A stretch of 64,000 bases of DNA from JANQOH01 sp965201115. GTDB taxonomy: Bacteria; Pseudomonadota; Alphaproteobacteria; UBA7887. Numbering within the stretch: the stretch's first letter is position 1; each line of letters starts with the position of its first letter. Below the pieces are notes generated by a model, which saw only the letters and a program-made list of their open reading frames with translations, had not been told where the DNA came from and ran no database searches. Location of the stretch: the NCBI GenBank assembly GCA_965201115.1, contig OZ241745.1:434001-498000 (forward strand), in the 5' to 3' direction. Below, piece by piece: positions 1-7,606 of this stretch. The translations under genes and the position numbers were made by a program.

Positions 1-473
1 GTGCGCGGTCTCACGATGCGGTTGACTACGAAACGACCGGGTATGTACTCCAGTTCCTCGGTGACATCCGCGCCGACGGTCTTGAGCGCGCCGCCGCAGG
101 CCCCGCAGGGGCTTGCGGGTTCCAGCACCGTCTCGCGGCGCGGCAGACGGTCCGGCAACGGGCGGCGCTTGCGCCGCGGCGCGCGGGCGGCGGCGGGTTC
201 GGGTTGCGGGGGCGGGCTTGCGGCGCGGACGATCTCTTCGTTCTCCAGCGCCAGTTGCAACTGCGCCAAGGCTTCCGAGCGCGCCCCGAAACGATGCCGG
301 CGCATCCCCGCCAACTCGTGACGCAACTTCTCAATCAGGATATCGCGCGCCTTCAACGCCTCCGCGCGCGACCGCAGCGCTTCCTCGCGAGCCTGCAACT
401 CGGCCGCCAGGGACGCCACCATGTCCTTCAGGCGGGCGGGATCGTCGGGGAGAGGCGCGGCGCGGTCAAGCAT
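1..473 (-). CDS. tnpC: IS66 TnpC transposase, N-terminal part (runs off window)
   Basis: This is the first 157 codons of an IS66-family DDE transposase; the rest is beyond the left edge. The start is ATG at 473-471. The N-terminal half is a charged leucine-zipper-like helix (residues about 15-60, with the motif LIEKLRHELAGMRRHRFG), the IS66 zipper domain. A Cys-x2-Cys pair (CGACGG) begins the IS66 zinc-finger domain, followed by EELEYIPGRFVVNRIVRPR as in the copy at 1937. The visible frame is open throughout, so this copy may still be intact, but its catalytic domain cannot be seen here. Confidence 0.8.
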   Translation of the reverse strand, partial: MLDRAAPLPDDPARLKDMVASLAAELQAREEALRSRAEALKARDILIEKLRHELAGMRRHRFGARSEALAQLQLALENEEIVRAASPPPQPEPAAARAPRRKRRPLPDRLPRRETVLEPASPCGACGGALKTVGADVTEELEYIPGRFVVNRIVRPR

Positions 474-756
474 GAACGAACAATACCGACCCCAACCCCA
501 CAAGGCAAGCGCAAAATAGGAAATATCGAAAAAATATTTCCTCCCTGTGCCTCCCTCCCAAACGCTATCCTGCCACCGCAAGCCGCCGCGTTCGAACCGG
601 CCACCGCCAATCGACGCACTCATGCAGCAGCGACAACCGTGCAGGCATCGAAACAAGACCCCCATACGAAGCCGACAGCCAAACAAAACGACCCCCGAAA
701 TACCGAAACCCATAAACATAACCGACAATGACCAAGCGGGATAACCGGACGCTTAC
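1..756 (-). mobile_element. IS66-family element, copy A (left part outside window)
   Basis: This element reads leftward. Its outer inverted repeat ends at 756 and, read on the minus strand, begins GTAAGCGTCCGGTTAT, the same end found at 1349 and 1659. A leader of about 280 bp separates the repeat from the transposase start at 473. The far end lies beyond the window edge. The repeat abuts the interrupted transposase reading frame of copy B at 757, so copy A appears to have inserted into copy B. Any target duplication would have to be checked outside the window. Confidence 0.8.
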
Positions 757-1066
757 GGCGCTTGCGCCGTGGCGCGCGTGCGGCGGCGGGTTCGGGTTGC
801 GGGGGCGGGCTTGCGGCGCGGGCTATCTCCTCGTTCTCCAGCGCCAGTTGCAACTGCGCCAGGGCTTCCGAGCGCGCCCCGAAACGATGCCGGCGCATCC
901 CCGCCAACTCATGACGCAACTTCTCAATCAGGATATCGCGCGCCTTCAACGCCTCCGCGCGCGACCGCAGCGCTTCCTCGCGAGCCTGCAACTCGGCCGC
1001 CAGCAACGCCACCATGTCCTTCAGGCGCGCGGGATCGTCGGGGAGAGGCGCAGCGCGGTCAAACAT
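757..1066 (-). pseudogene. tnpC: IS66 TnpC fragment truncated by insertion of copy A
   Basis: The start is ATG at 1066-1064, preceded by the same leader as in copies A and C. About 103 codons of the IS66 zipper region are preserved, almost identical to copy C. After the Arg/Lys-rich motif APRRKRR the frame enters the terminal repeat of copy A and continues with unrelated residues to a stop near 620. The zinc finger and DDE domain are missing, so this fragment cannot be an active transposase. A tail read out of the neighbouring IS end, not a real fusion, explains the extra residues. Confidence 0.8.
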
Positions 1067-1349
1067 GAACGAACAATGCCGCCCCCAACACCACAAGGCA
1101 AGCGCAAAAGAGGAAATATCGAAAAAATAATTCCTCCCTGTGCCTCCCTCTCAAACGCCATCCCGCGACCGCAAGCCGCTGCGTTCGAACCGGCGAACGC
1201 CAACCGACGTCGTCATGCAGCATCGATAACCGCGCTGACATCGAAACAATATCCCCATACAAAGCCGACCGCCAAATAAAACAACCCCCGGAATACTGAA
1301 ACACACAAAAATACTCAACAATCGCCAAGCGGGATAACCGGACGCTTAC
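757..1349 (-). mobile_element. IS66-family element, copy B, interrupted by copy A
   Basis: The outer inverted repeat lies at about 1331-1349 (minus-strand sense GTAAGCGTCCGGTTAT). Leader and transposase start match copies A and C. The element stops abruptly at 757, exactly where the terminal repeat of copy A begins. The missing part is expected on the far side of copy A, outside the window. The host sequence next to the repeat (1350 onward) is a broken gene fragment. Confidence 0.75.
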
Positions 1350-1658
1350 GTGCTGTCCACCCGCGTGGTCGCAACGTCTCCTCCGAAACGTACTCCGAAT
1401 GGATCGGCTCGTACCCGTGGAAGCCGTATACCGGGTTGAGTAGCTCTTGCATGATGCTCGCTTCGTCAATGCCGTAGTCGACGTAGACGAATGTATGTGC
1501 CGCGTGCGATAGCGAGCACAACCTGACCGGTTGACCGTCGAACCCGGATCCAGGGTAATACACAGTCGGCGACGCGAAAAACAGCTGCCGATTGAAAGCA
1601 GGCGCATTGGTGCCGCGCAGCCACTCCGGCACTCGCCGCTCATACTGGTACTTCTTCA
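1350..1658 (-). pseudogene. Host gene fragment between two IS66 ends
   Basis: This is a 309-bp non-transposon segment caught between the outer ends of IS66 copies B and C, which face away from it. On the minus strand it is open for about 100 codons. It contains motifs such as VPEWLRGTNAPAFNRQLFF, GQPVRLCSLSHAAHTFVYVD and FHGYEPIHSEYV, and reads as a protein interior rather than random sequence. No start or stop belongs to it: upstream residues run in from the copy C side and the tail runs into the copy B repeat. I do not recognise the family. It looks like the only remaining part of a gene destroyed by the two insertions. Confidence 0.5.
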
Positions 1659-3550
1659 GTAAGCGTCCGGTTATCCCGCTTGGCGATTGATGAGTATGTT
1701 TATGGGTTTCGGTATTTCGGGGGTCGTTTTGTTTGACGGTCGGCTTTGTATGGGGATCGTGTTTTGACGCCTGCGCGGTTATCGATGCGGCTTGGCGACG
1801 TCGGTTGGCGGTGGCCGGTTCGAACGCGGCGGCTTGCGGTCGCGGTATAGCATTAGATGGGTATCGGGCGGAGTTTTTTTTCTATATTTCCTCTTTTACG
1901 CTTGCCTTGTGGTGTTGGGGGCGGCATTGTTCGTTCATGTTTGACCGCGCCGCGCCTCTCCCCGACGATCCCGCGCGCCTGAAGGACATGGTGGCGTCCT
2001 TGGCGGCCAAGTTGCAGGCCCGCGAGGAGGCGCTGCGGGCCCGCGAGGAGGCGCTGCGGTCGCGTGCGGAGGCGTTGAAGGCGCGCGATATCCTGATTGA
2101 GAAGTTGCGTCATGAGTTGGCGGGGATGCGCCGGCATCGTTTCGGGGCGCGCTCGGAAGCCTTGGCGCAGTTGCAACTGGCGCTGGAGAACGAGGAGATA
2201 GCCCGCGCCGCAAGCCCGCCCCCGCAACCCGAACCCGCCGCCGCCCGCGCGCCGCGGCGCAAGCGCCGCCCGTTGCCGGACCGTCTGCCGCGCCGCGAGA
2301 CGGTGCTGGAACCCGGCAGCGCCTGCGGGGCCTGCGGCGGCGCGCTCAAGACCGTCGGCACGGATATCACCGAGGAACTGGAGTACATACCCGGTCGTTT
2401 TGTGGTCAACCGCATCGTGAGACCGCGCACGATCTGCCGCGCCTGCGCACGCTTTTGCCAAGCGCTGCTGCCGCCGCGCCCCATCGAGCGCGGACGCCCC
2501 GGACCCGGCCTGCTTGCCCATGTGCCGGTGAGCGAATATGTAGACCATCTGCCGCTCTACCGCCAAGCGCAAATGTTTGCCCGCGACGGCATCGACCTCG
2601 ACCGCTCGACACTGGCCGAATGGGTCGGCAAGAGCGCCGCCTTGCTGGAGCCGGTCGCCAACGGGATCGGCAACCATGTGCGCGCCGGCGGCGCCATCTT
2701 CGCCGATGATACGCCCGTGCGCCTGCAAACCCCGCGCGGCGCAGGCGCCAGGGGCAAGACCCGCATAGCGCGGCTATGGGTCTATGCCCGCGACGAACGA
2801 CCGTGGCGCGGAACCGCGCCGCCGGCCGCCTGCTACCGCTTCAGCGCCAACCGCAAGGGCGAGAACCCGCGCCGCTGCCTGGCCGGCTTCAAGGGCTGGA
2901 TGCACGCCGACGGCTATGCCGGGTTCGCGGAACTCTACCGCACAGGCCGCATCCGCGAAGCCCTCTGCATGGCTCATGTCCGGCGCAAGTTCGTCGACTT
3001 TGCGCGCAATCGGGGCGCGCCGGTCGCCAGGGAAGCCATCGAACGCATCGCCGCCTTGTACGCCGTCGAGGCCGAAGCCCGCGGGCACACGCCCGAAGAG
3101 CGCGTCCGTATCCGCCAGGCCAAGGCCAGGCCCCTCCTCAACGACCTCGAAACATGGCTCGCCCAACGGACCCCGAACATACCCGCCGGGACGCCGCTGG
3201 CCGGTGTCACCGCTACGCCCGCGCCCGACTGGCCCGCCTCCGCCCGTGGCTCGACAACGGAACGCTCGAACTTGACAACAACACCGTCGAACGCGCCATC
3301 CGCGGCATTGCCCTCGGACGCAAGAACCGGTTCTTCGTCGGCTCCGAAGCCGGCGGCGCAACCGCCGCAACCGCATACACGCTCATCGAAACCGCAAAAC
3401 TCAACGGCATCGACCCGCGCGCATGGATCGCAGACACACCCAACCGTATCCAGGACTACAAACCAACCCGAATCCACGAACTCATGCCGTGGAACCGGGA
3501 ACATAAAACACCGCCATAACAGCCCAATAGCCCCATAACCGGACGCCTGC
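1659..3550 (+). mobile_element. IS66-family element, copy C (both ends present)
   Basis: The left end at 1659 reads GTAAGCGTCCGGTTAT. The right end, read inward on the minus strand from 3550, is GCAGGCGTCCGGTTAT, an imperfect terminal inverted repeat. The element is 1892 bp long and carries only a tnpC gene, without the tnpA and tnpB genes of classical IS66. This matches the single-gene subgroup of the family. The flanking 8-mers (1651-1658 and 3551-3558) do not match, so no target duplication is visible. The transposase is frameshifted (next entry). Confidence 0.8.
1937..3519 (+). pseudogene. tnpC: IS66 TnpC transposase, frameshifted
   Basis: The start is ATG at 1937. Domains in order: zipper helix (residues about 15-70), CGACGG zinc finger near residue 130, DDE core with FADDTPVRL and HADGYAGF carrying the first two acidic residues, and the IS66 C-terminal domain. 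About 425 codons in, between roughly 3203 and 3212, a single base appears to be missing compared with the usual family motif. The downstream homology (LDNNTVERAIRGIALGRKN with the catalytic Glu, then AYTLIETAKLNGIDP) continues in another frame to a stop at 3519. The unshifted frame runs on as nonsense to 3538. Without frameshifting, the protein lacks its third catalytic residue. Confidence 0.8.
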
Positions 3551-3604
3551 AAGCCGGCAGCCATAACCGACAGATCGCCCCGCCGCGCAAGCCCCCGCAA
3601 GGGA

Positions 3605-3616
3605 GGACCATGGTCC
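3605..3616. promoter_or_regulatory. 12-bp palindrome upstream of DUF3486 gene copy 1
   Basis: This is the perfect palindrome GGACCATGGTCC, 37 nt before the ATG at 3654. The same palindrome occurs at 4890-4901 and 47038-47049, each time 37-38 nt from the start codon of a copy of the same gene. It could be an operator for a dimeric regulator. Its function is inferred from conserved position only. Confidence 0.45.
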
Positions 3617-3653
3617 TCTGCCGCCCCCCGCCCCAAACCGCTTTAATACCCCC

Positions 3654-3812
3654 ATGACCGAAGCCCACACAGCCGCCGTCCCCGCCGACGGCGAGCCGCA
3701 CGCCGCCCCCGACGGCGCCCGCGGCATAGCCCGCATCGTGCGCGCCATCCGCGACCTCGCCGCCGCCGGCGCCGCACAGAAAACCGCCGCCGCTCAAGCC
3801 CCCCTGGGGCGA
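3654..3812 (+). pseudogene. DUF3486 (Mu gp27-like) gene, internally deleted copy
   Basis: The first 15 residues (MTEAHTAAVPADGEP) are identical to the full-length gene at 45911-46999. The sequence then jumps to a segment matching about residues 150-180 of that protein (RGIARIVRAIRDLAAAG then AAQKTAAAQA), so roughly 130 codons including the helix-turn-helix region are missing. At about 3806 the frame runs into the ISAs1-type remnant. The upstream region with the palindrome is well preserved. This is a dead relic unless the short peptide has a role. Confidence 0.65.
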
Positions 3813-3899
3813 TTCAATGTAGCGATTCGGTGTGTTGACACGATATTCTGTCTGCTTTACAAGGGGTTGTGTGTGTGTTGTGTTTTGCGGGGGGCCGAG

Positions 3900-4800
3900 A
3901 TGCCGGTTTCGGAGTGTGCGGACGCGGGCTTGTGGGATGTTTTGGGGTCGATACCGGACCGTCGCGGTGCGCGGGGGCGTCGCTATCCGTTGCGCCCGGT
4001 ATTGGTTCCGATGCTGGCGGCGATGTTGTCGGGGGCGAACGACCTTCGCGCGGTATTTCGTTGGGGTCGTCGCTTGCCGGACGAGGCATTGTCTGCACCG
4101 GAGCTTTCGCGGGCTCCGTGTCACGCGACATATCGTTATTTTTTTCAAGGCTCTGGATGTGGACGCGGCGGAGCGTGCGTTGGGTTTGTGGGCTGGCGGC
4201 AGCGGCGCGCCGGGGCTGTTGCGGTGGACGGCAAGCGTCTGCGCGGCAGTGCGCCGGCGGGTCATGACGGCAGCAAGGGCGTTCACTTGGTGTCTGCCTT
4301 TGCGACCCGTCCGGGGGCTGCGATTGGGCAGTTGCGGGTGGCGCCCGAGGGCAACGAGGCGACGACGGCGCTGGCGTTTCAAGGGCTTGCCGCTCAAGGG
4401 CGCGACGGTCACCGGCGACGCTGCGTTTTGCCGGCGCGCGTTATGCAAGGCCATCCGCGACGGCGGCGGTGAGTATCCATTCGCCGTCAAGGTCAACCAG
4501 CCGGGCTCGATGGCCGACATCGCCGCTTCTTTCGGCGATGCTTTCCCCCCTGTGCCGAACGCGGCGCCGGGTAATGCCGTGGCGGACCCGCCACCCGACG
4601 TCGAATATGCCGAGACTGTCGAGAAAGGCCACGGCCGCTTCGAAATCCGCCGTCTCGCGGAGTCGCGCGAGGCGGCGCGGCGCCTGGACTGGCCCGGCGC
4701 CGCTCAGGTCTGCCGCATCGAGCGGATACGCGAGGGCACCGGCAAGAAACCCGGCCGCGAGGTTTCCTGCGTCGTGACCGGCCTGCCGCGGGGGCGCGCC
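3900..4800 (+). pseudogene. ISAs1-family transposase, multiply frameshifted
   Basis: An ATG at 3900 starts the N-terminal transposase-associated domain (residues like LWDVLGSIPDRRGARGRRYP and LSGANDLRAVFRWGRRLP). The DDE part follows with AVAVDGKRLRGSAP and KGVHLVSAFATRPGAAIGQL, then LKGATVTGDAAFCRRALC and YPFAVKVNQPGS. These ISAs1 (H-repeat type) motifs are spread over two frames. At least three frame changes are needed, near 4140, 4200 and 4390, so the gene is inactive. C-terminal homology fades by about 4790. Clear terminal repeats were not found. Confidence 0.7.
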
Positions 4801-4804
4801 GGCT

Positions 4805-4852
4805 CCGCGGCTCGCCGTCGGCGGGGACGGCGGCGGTGTGGGCTTCGGTCAT
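4805..4852 (-). pseudogene. DUF3486 gene start, inverted copy
   Basis: On the minus strand the ATG at 4852 opens with MTEAHTAAVPADGEPR, as in the copies at 3654 and 46999. After about 16 codons homology ends and the frame runs antisense through the ISAs1 remnant. The upstream region (4853-4990) is also copied, including the 12-bp palindrome. Together with 3654 it forms an inverted pair of gene starts around the transposase remnant. Confidence 0.6.
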
Positions 4853-4889
4853 GGGGGTATTAAAGCGCGTTGGGGCGCGGGCTGGCAGA

Positions 4890-4901
4890 GGACCATGGTC
4901 C
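4890..4901. promoter_or_regulatory. 12-bp palindrome upstream of DUF3486 gene copy 2
   Basis: GGACCATGGTCC, 37 nt before the minus-strand ATG at 4852, exactly as at 3605-3616. Beyond it lies the shared tract TCGGTTATGGC (about 4937-4947), also present upstream of the copy at 46999. The intergenic stretch 4853-5416 holds this site, a REP repeat, an IS-end-like sequence and the duplicated gene start described below. I see no other gene in it. Confidence 0.45.
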
Positions 4902-5020
4902 TCCTTTACGGGCGCTTGCGTGTCGGAGCGATCAGTCGGTTATGGCGGCGGCCATGGCTGTCGGGTTGTTTGGCGGCGGCGGCGGGGCGTAGGGGCGCTT
5001 CCTCGGCGGGATCGCGGCTT

Positions 5021-5080
5021 GCGGGAAGGCGCGGGCGGGGACGCCCGCGGTCCCGGACAGTCCGCGCCTCCGGCGCGACG
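5021..5080 (+). repeat. REP-like palindromic repeat (a)
   Basis: GC-rich palindromic unit with the core GCGGGCGGGGACGCCCGCGG followed by TCCCGGACAGTCCGCGCC and a second small hairpin (GCGCCTCCGGCGC). The same unit, in either orientation, recurs at about 31545, 45651, 45838, 46090, 47165, 50076 and 56008. It lies next to an inverted DUF3486 gene start. Confidence 0.65.
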
Positions 5081-5138
5081 GTCGGGATATCCGCGCGCCT
5101 CCATGGCGCCCAAGCCGCCGAGCGAAAATGCCGCCCAT

Positions 5139-5163
5139 TTACGTACGATCCGCTAATTGAACG
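5139..5163. repeat. IS1595-end-like sequence
   Basis: The sequence around CGATCCGCTAATTGAAC closely resembles the terminal repeat of the IS1595-type element at 17564-18319 (CGATTCGCTAATTGAGCC). No transposase sits next to it. It may be a solo remnant end left by an earlier insertion, and it lies directly beside the duplicated gene start at 5185. Confidence 0.35.
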
Positions 5164-5184
5164 TATCGCATCGAAGCCATGCGC

Positions 5185-5300
5185 CAGCGCATGACGCCGC
5201 GCGCCGCGTCGGCTATACCTGCGGCCCCGACCGGAGCCCGAGCATGAAAATCGCCGACGACAAGACATGGGCGGCCGCGAACCCGCCGCGCGTCGCCGGA
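5185..5300 (+). repeat. Duplicated 5' end of the enolase-superfamily gene
   Basis: About 110 bp matching 6153-6270: the tract CATGACGCCGCG, the upstream GACCGGAG, and the first codons of the dehydratase gene (ATG at 5244, MKIADDKTWAAANPP here versus MKIADVKTWAVANPP at 6214). Homology ends near 5300, and the frame continues only into meaningless codons. The copies differ at roughly one base in seven, so the duplication is not recent. The HNH gene lies between the two copies. Confidence 0.7.
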
Positions 5301-5416
5301 ACCGTTGCGCGCCGAACAAGCTGCCGCCAACGCTTGTACAACCGGCGGCGGACGCGGCCGCCGGCGCTCTCGCTTCGCGGGGCGCCGCGCGCGCTCGCCT
5401 TTGCGGAGCGCTCGCC

Positions 5417-6040
5417 ATGACGGTGCGCGGCGCGGGCGGCGGGCGCAAGCGCAAGACAAAGGAGAAAGCGCCGCCGACCGTTCGCGAGCATATCGCGGAC
5501 AGCTATTCGAATTTGGCGCGCGCGCACGCGGCGTTGACGCGCGGCGCTACCGGGTATTCGCGTACGGAGCACATCGTACGGGCGCGCCTGCGGCGCGGGC
5601 TGCTCGACGGTCGCATGCAGATGCGGTCGCTTTACCACGACGAACGCTTGAAAATGACGAATGCGCAAGCGTGCCATTATTGCGGCGCCACGAAGACGTT
5701 GTGCATGGACCATCTGATTCCGAAGTTGCGCGGCGGGCCGGACGCGGCGGACAACCTCGTTTGGGCTTGTCGTTCGTGCAACAGCAGCAAGGGCGCCAGG
5801 GACATGCTCGCCTGGATGCGCTGGAAAGGCTGCTTTCCGCCGCTGCTCGTGCTGCGGCGATACCTGAAGATAGTCGCAAGGTATTGCGACGAAAACGGAT
5901 ACATGGACACCCTGCTCGATCGGATCGGCGACGATAACGGCATGCCATTCGACGTGCGCTTGCTTCCCACGAAATACCCGCCGTTGGAAACGCTGAGGCT
6001 GTGGGCCGAACCCGCCGATGACGACGATGCGGCGCCGTAG
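5417..6040 (+). CDS. HNH endonuclease domain protein
   Basis: 207 residues from ATG at 5417. An upstream ATG at 5267 opens the same frame but encodes only Arg/Ala-rich shadow sequence over the duplicated tract, so it was rejected. The N-terminal third is basic. Residues about 85-140 hold an HNH zinc-ribbon nuclease: CHYCGATK, then MDHLIPKLRGG with the catalytic His, then DNLVWACRSCNSSKGARDM. The C-terminal 70 residues are unrecognised. The family ranges from restriction and phage nucleases to stand-alone mobile genes. The gene stands alone between two copies of the start of the next gene, which suggests it arrived by an insertion that duplicated its flank. No partner methyltransferase is adjacent. 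Confidence 0.75.
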   Translation: MTVRGAGGGRKRKTKEKAPPTVREHIADSYSNLARAHAALTRGATGYSRTEHIVRARLRRGLLDGRMQMRSLYHDERLKMTNAQACHYCGATKTLCMDHLIPKLRGGPDAADNLVWACRSCNSSKGARDMLAWMRWKGCFPPLLVLRRYLKIVARYCDENGYMDTLLDRIGDDNGMPFDVRLLPTKYPPLETLRLWAEPADDDDAAP

Positions 6041-6213
6041 CGTCGACGCTCGCCTTCGCGGGCGCGCCGGCAATCGAGGGCGCGTTCGAGCCGCGGCGCC
6101 AACTCGCTGTGGCGCCGCGCCGACTGGCCGCTGGCGATACCAAGGGCCCGGCGCATGACGCCGCGCCCCGCATCCGCTATACTTGCCGCCCCGCCCCCGA
6201 CCGGAGTCCGACC

Positions 6214-7422
6214 ATGAAAATCGCCGACGTCAAGACATGGGCGGTCGCCAACCCGCCGCCGAGCCGCGGCGGCCCGTGTTGGGTCTTCGTCCGCCTGACC
6301 ACCGATGGCGGCGTCCACGGCTACGGCGAGGCCTACGGCGTGCCGTTCAGCCCCGCGGTCGTCTGCCGCATGATCGAGGACGTCGCCGAGCGCCATGTCG
6401 TCGGCGCCGATCCCTTCCGCATCGAAACGATGTGGCGGCGCATCTACAGCGGCGCCTATGCGCAGCATCCCGACCACGCGCTGGCGGGCGTGCTCAGCGG
6501 CCTCGAAATCGCCTGTTGGGACATTGTCGGCAAGGCGCTCGACCAGCCGGTGTACAACCTGCTCGGCGGGCGCGTTCACGAAACCCTGCGCTCCTACACC
6601 TATCTGTATCCCGGCGACCCGCCGGCGGGGGGCGGCGCGCTCGCCATCGCCGATATTTTCGGCGACCCGGAGGCCGGGCCGCGGCGCGCCGCCGAATACG
6701 CGGCGATGGGTTTCACGGCGCTGAAGTACGACCCCATCATGCCGATGGGCGCGTTCGACCCGCGCCAGTTGTCGCTCGCGGCGCTCGACAACGCCGAGGC
6801 GATGACGCGCAACATGCGCGAGGCCGTAGGCAGCGGCTGCGACCTGCTGATCGGCACGCACGGGCAGACCACGGCGTCGTCGGCCATTGCGCTGGCGAAG
6901 CGGCTGGAGCCGTATTCGCCCCTTTGGCTCGAGGAGCCCGTTCCGCCCGAGAACGTCGCCGAGATGGCTCGCGTCGCGCGCGCCACGTCGATCCCCGTCG
7001 CGACCGGCGAGCGCCTCGCCACGAAATACGAGTTCGCAACCCTGCTCCAGGCGCGTGCGGCCGCGACCATCCAGCCCGCCCTGGGCCGCGTCGGCGGCAT
7101 CCTCGAGGCCAAGAAGATCGCCGGCATGGCCGAGGCGCACTACGTATCGATAGCCCCGCACCTCTATTGCGGCCCCATCGAGGCCGCGGCCAACATCCAG
7201 CTCGGCGCGTGCAGCCCCAACTTCCTGATACAGGAAAGCATCGAGCGCTTCGACGGCTTCCACGCCCGCATTCTCAAGCGCCCCATCGAGTGGCGGGACG
7301 GCCGCATAATCGTGCCCACCGCCCCCGGCATAGGCGTCGAGCTCGACGAAGCCGTCGCCGACGCCCACCCCTACGCCGGGCCCCCCTTCCCCGACATGGC
7401 CCCCGACCCCGTATGGCCGTGA
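6214..7422 (+). CDS. Enolase-superfamily (MR/MLE) sugar-acid dehydratase-like enzyme
   Basis: 402 residues from ATG at 6214, with GACCGGAG just upstream. N-terminal capping domain (residues 1-125) and (beta/alpha)7-beta barrel of the mandelate racemase/muconate lactonizing enzyme group. Visible active-site elements: LKYD near residue 170, an Asp in CDLLIGTHGQ near 209 with His near 215, Glu in WLEEPVPPEN near 240, Glu in TGERLA near 266 and His in IAPHLYCGP near 316. This pattern fits acid-sugar dehydratases such as galactonate or gluconate dehydratases, which lose water from a sugar acid using Mg2+. The substrate cannot be told from sequence. The sugar-acid operon at 14055-17416 would be a sensible downstream partner, but it is not adjacent. 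Confidence 0.8.
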   Translation: MKIADVKTWAVANPPPSRGGPCWVFVRLTTDGGVHGYGEAYGVPFSPAVVCRMIEDVAERHVVGADPFRIETMWRRIYSGAYAQHPDHALAGVLSGLEIACWDIVGKALDQPVYNLLGGRVHETLRSYTYLYPGDPPAGGGALAIADIFGDPEAGPRRAAEYAAMGFTALKYDPIMPMGAFDPRQLSLAALDNAEAMTRNMREAVGSGCDLLIGTHGQTTASSAIALAKRLEPYSPLWLEEPVPPENVAEMARVARATSIPVATGERLATKYEFATLLQARAAATIQPALGRVGGILEAKKIAGMAEAHYVSIAPHLYCGPIEAAANIQLGACSPNFLIQESIERFDGFHARILKRPIEWRDGRIIVPTAPGIGVELDEAVADAHPYAGPPFPDMAPDPVWP

Positions 7423-7508
7423 CGACGCCTGACACTGTCGGAAGAAAGTAGCTCTGTTGGCGCTCGTTCGTACCCACCGCGCCTCGGGGGCAGTGTGCCT
7501 GTGCGCCG

Positions 7509-7525
7509 CCGCGCCGAAGGCGCGG
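7509..7525. terminator. GC hairpin in the gap before tsaD
   Basis: A perfect 7-bp stem CCGCGCC / GGCGCGG with a GAA loop lies between the dehydratase gene and tsaD. There is no T tract after it, so intrinsic termination is only a possibility. The rest of 7423-7606 shows no gene. Confidence 0.25.
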
Positions 7526-7606
7526 TCGGAATGAGTTGCGGCGAGACGACGGTTGAGGAGTAAGCGAGTCCAGGCGCGCCGCGATACGAGACCGTAGCTG
7601 CCGCGC

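Noticed and set aside
756..1659. Composite transposon formed by IS66 copies B and C around cargo
   Set aside because: The intervening 309 bp is a broken gene fragment with no start or stop. Copy B is interrupted and copy C is frameshifted, so there is no sign of a functional composite unit.
1937..3538. Programmed frameshift in IS66 tnpC
   Set aside because: The break near 3208 has no obvious slippery heptamer and IS66 tnpC genes are normally a single frame, so a simple one-base deletion is the better explanation.
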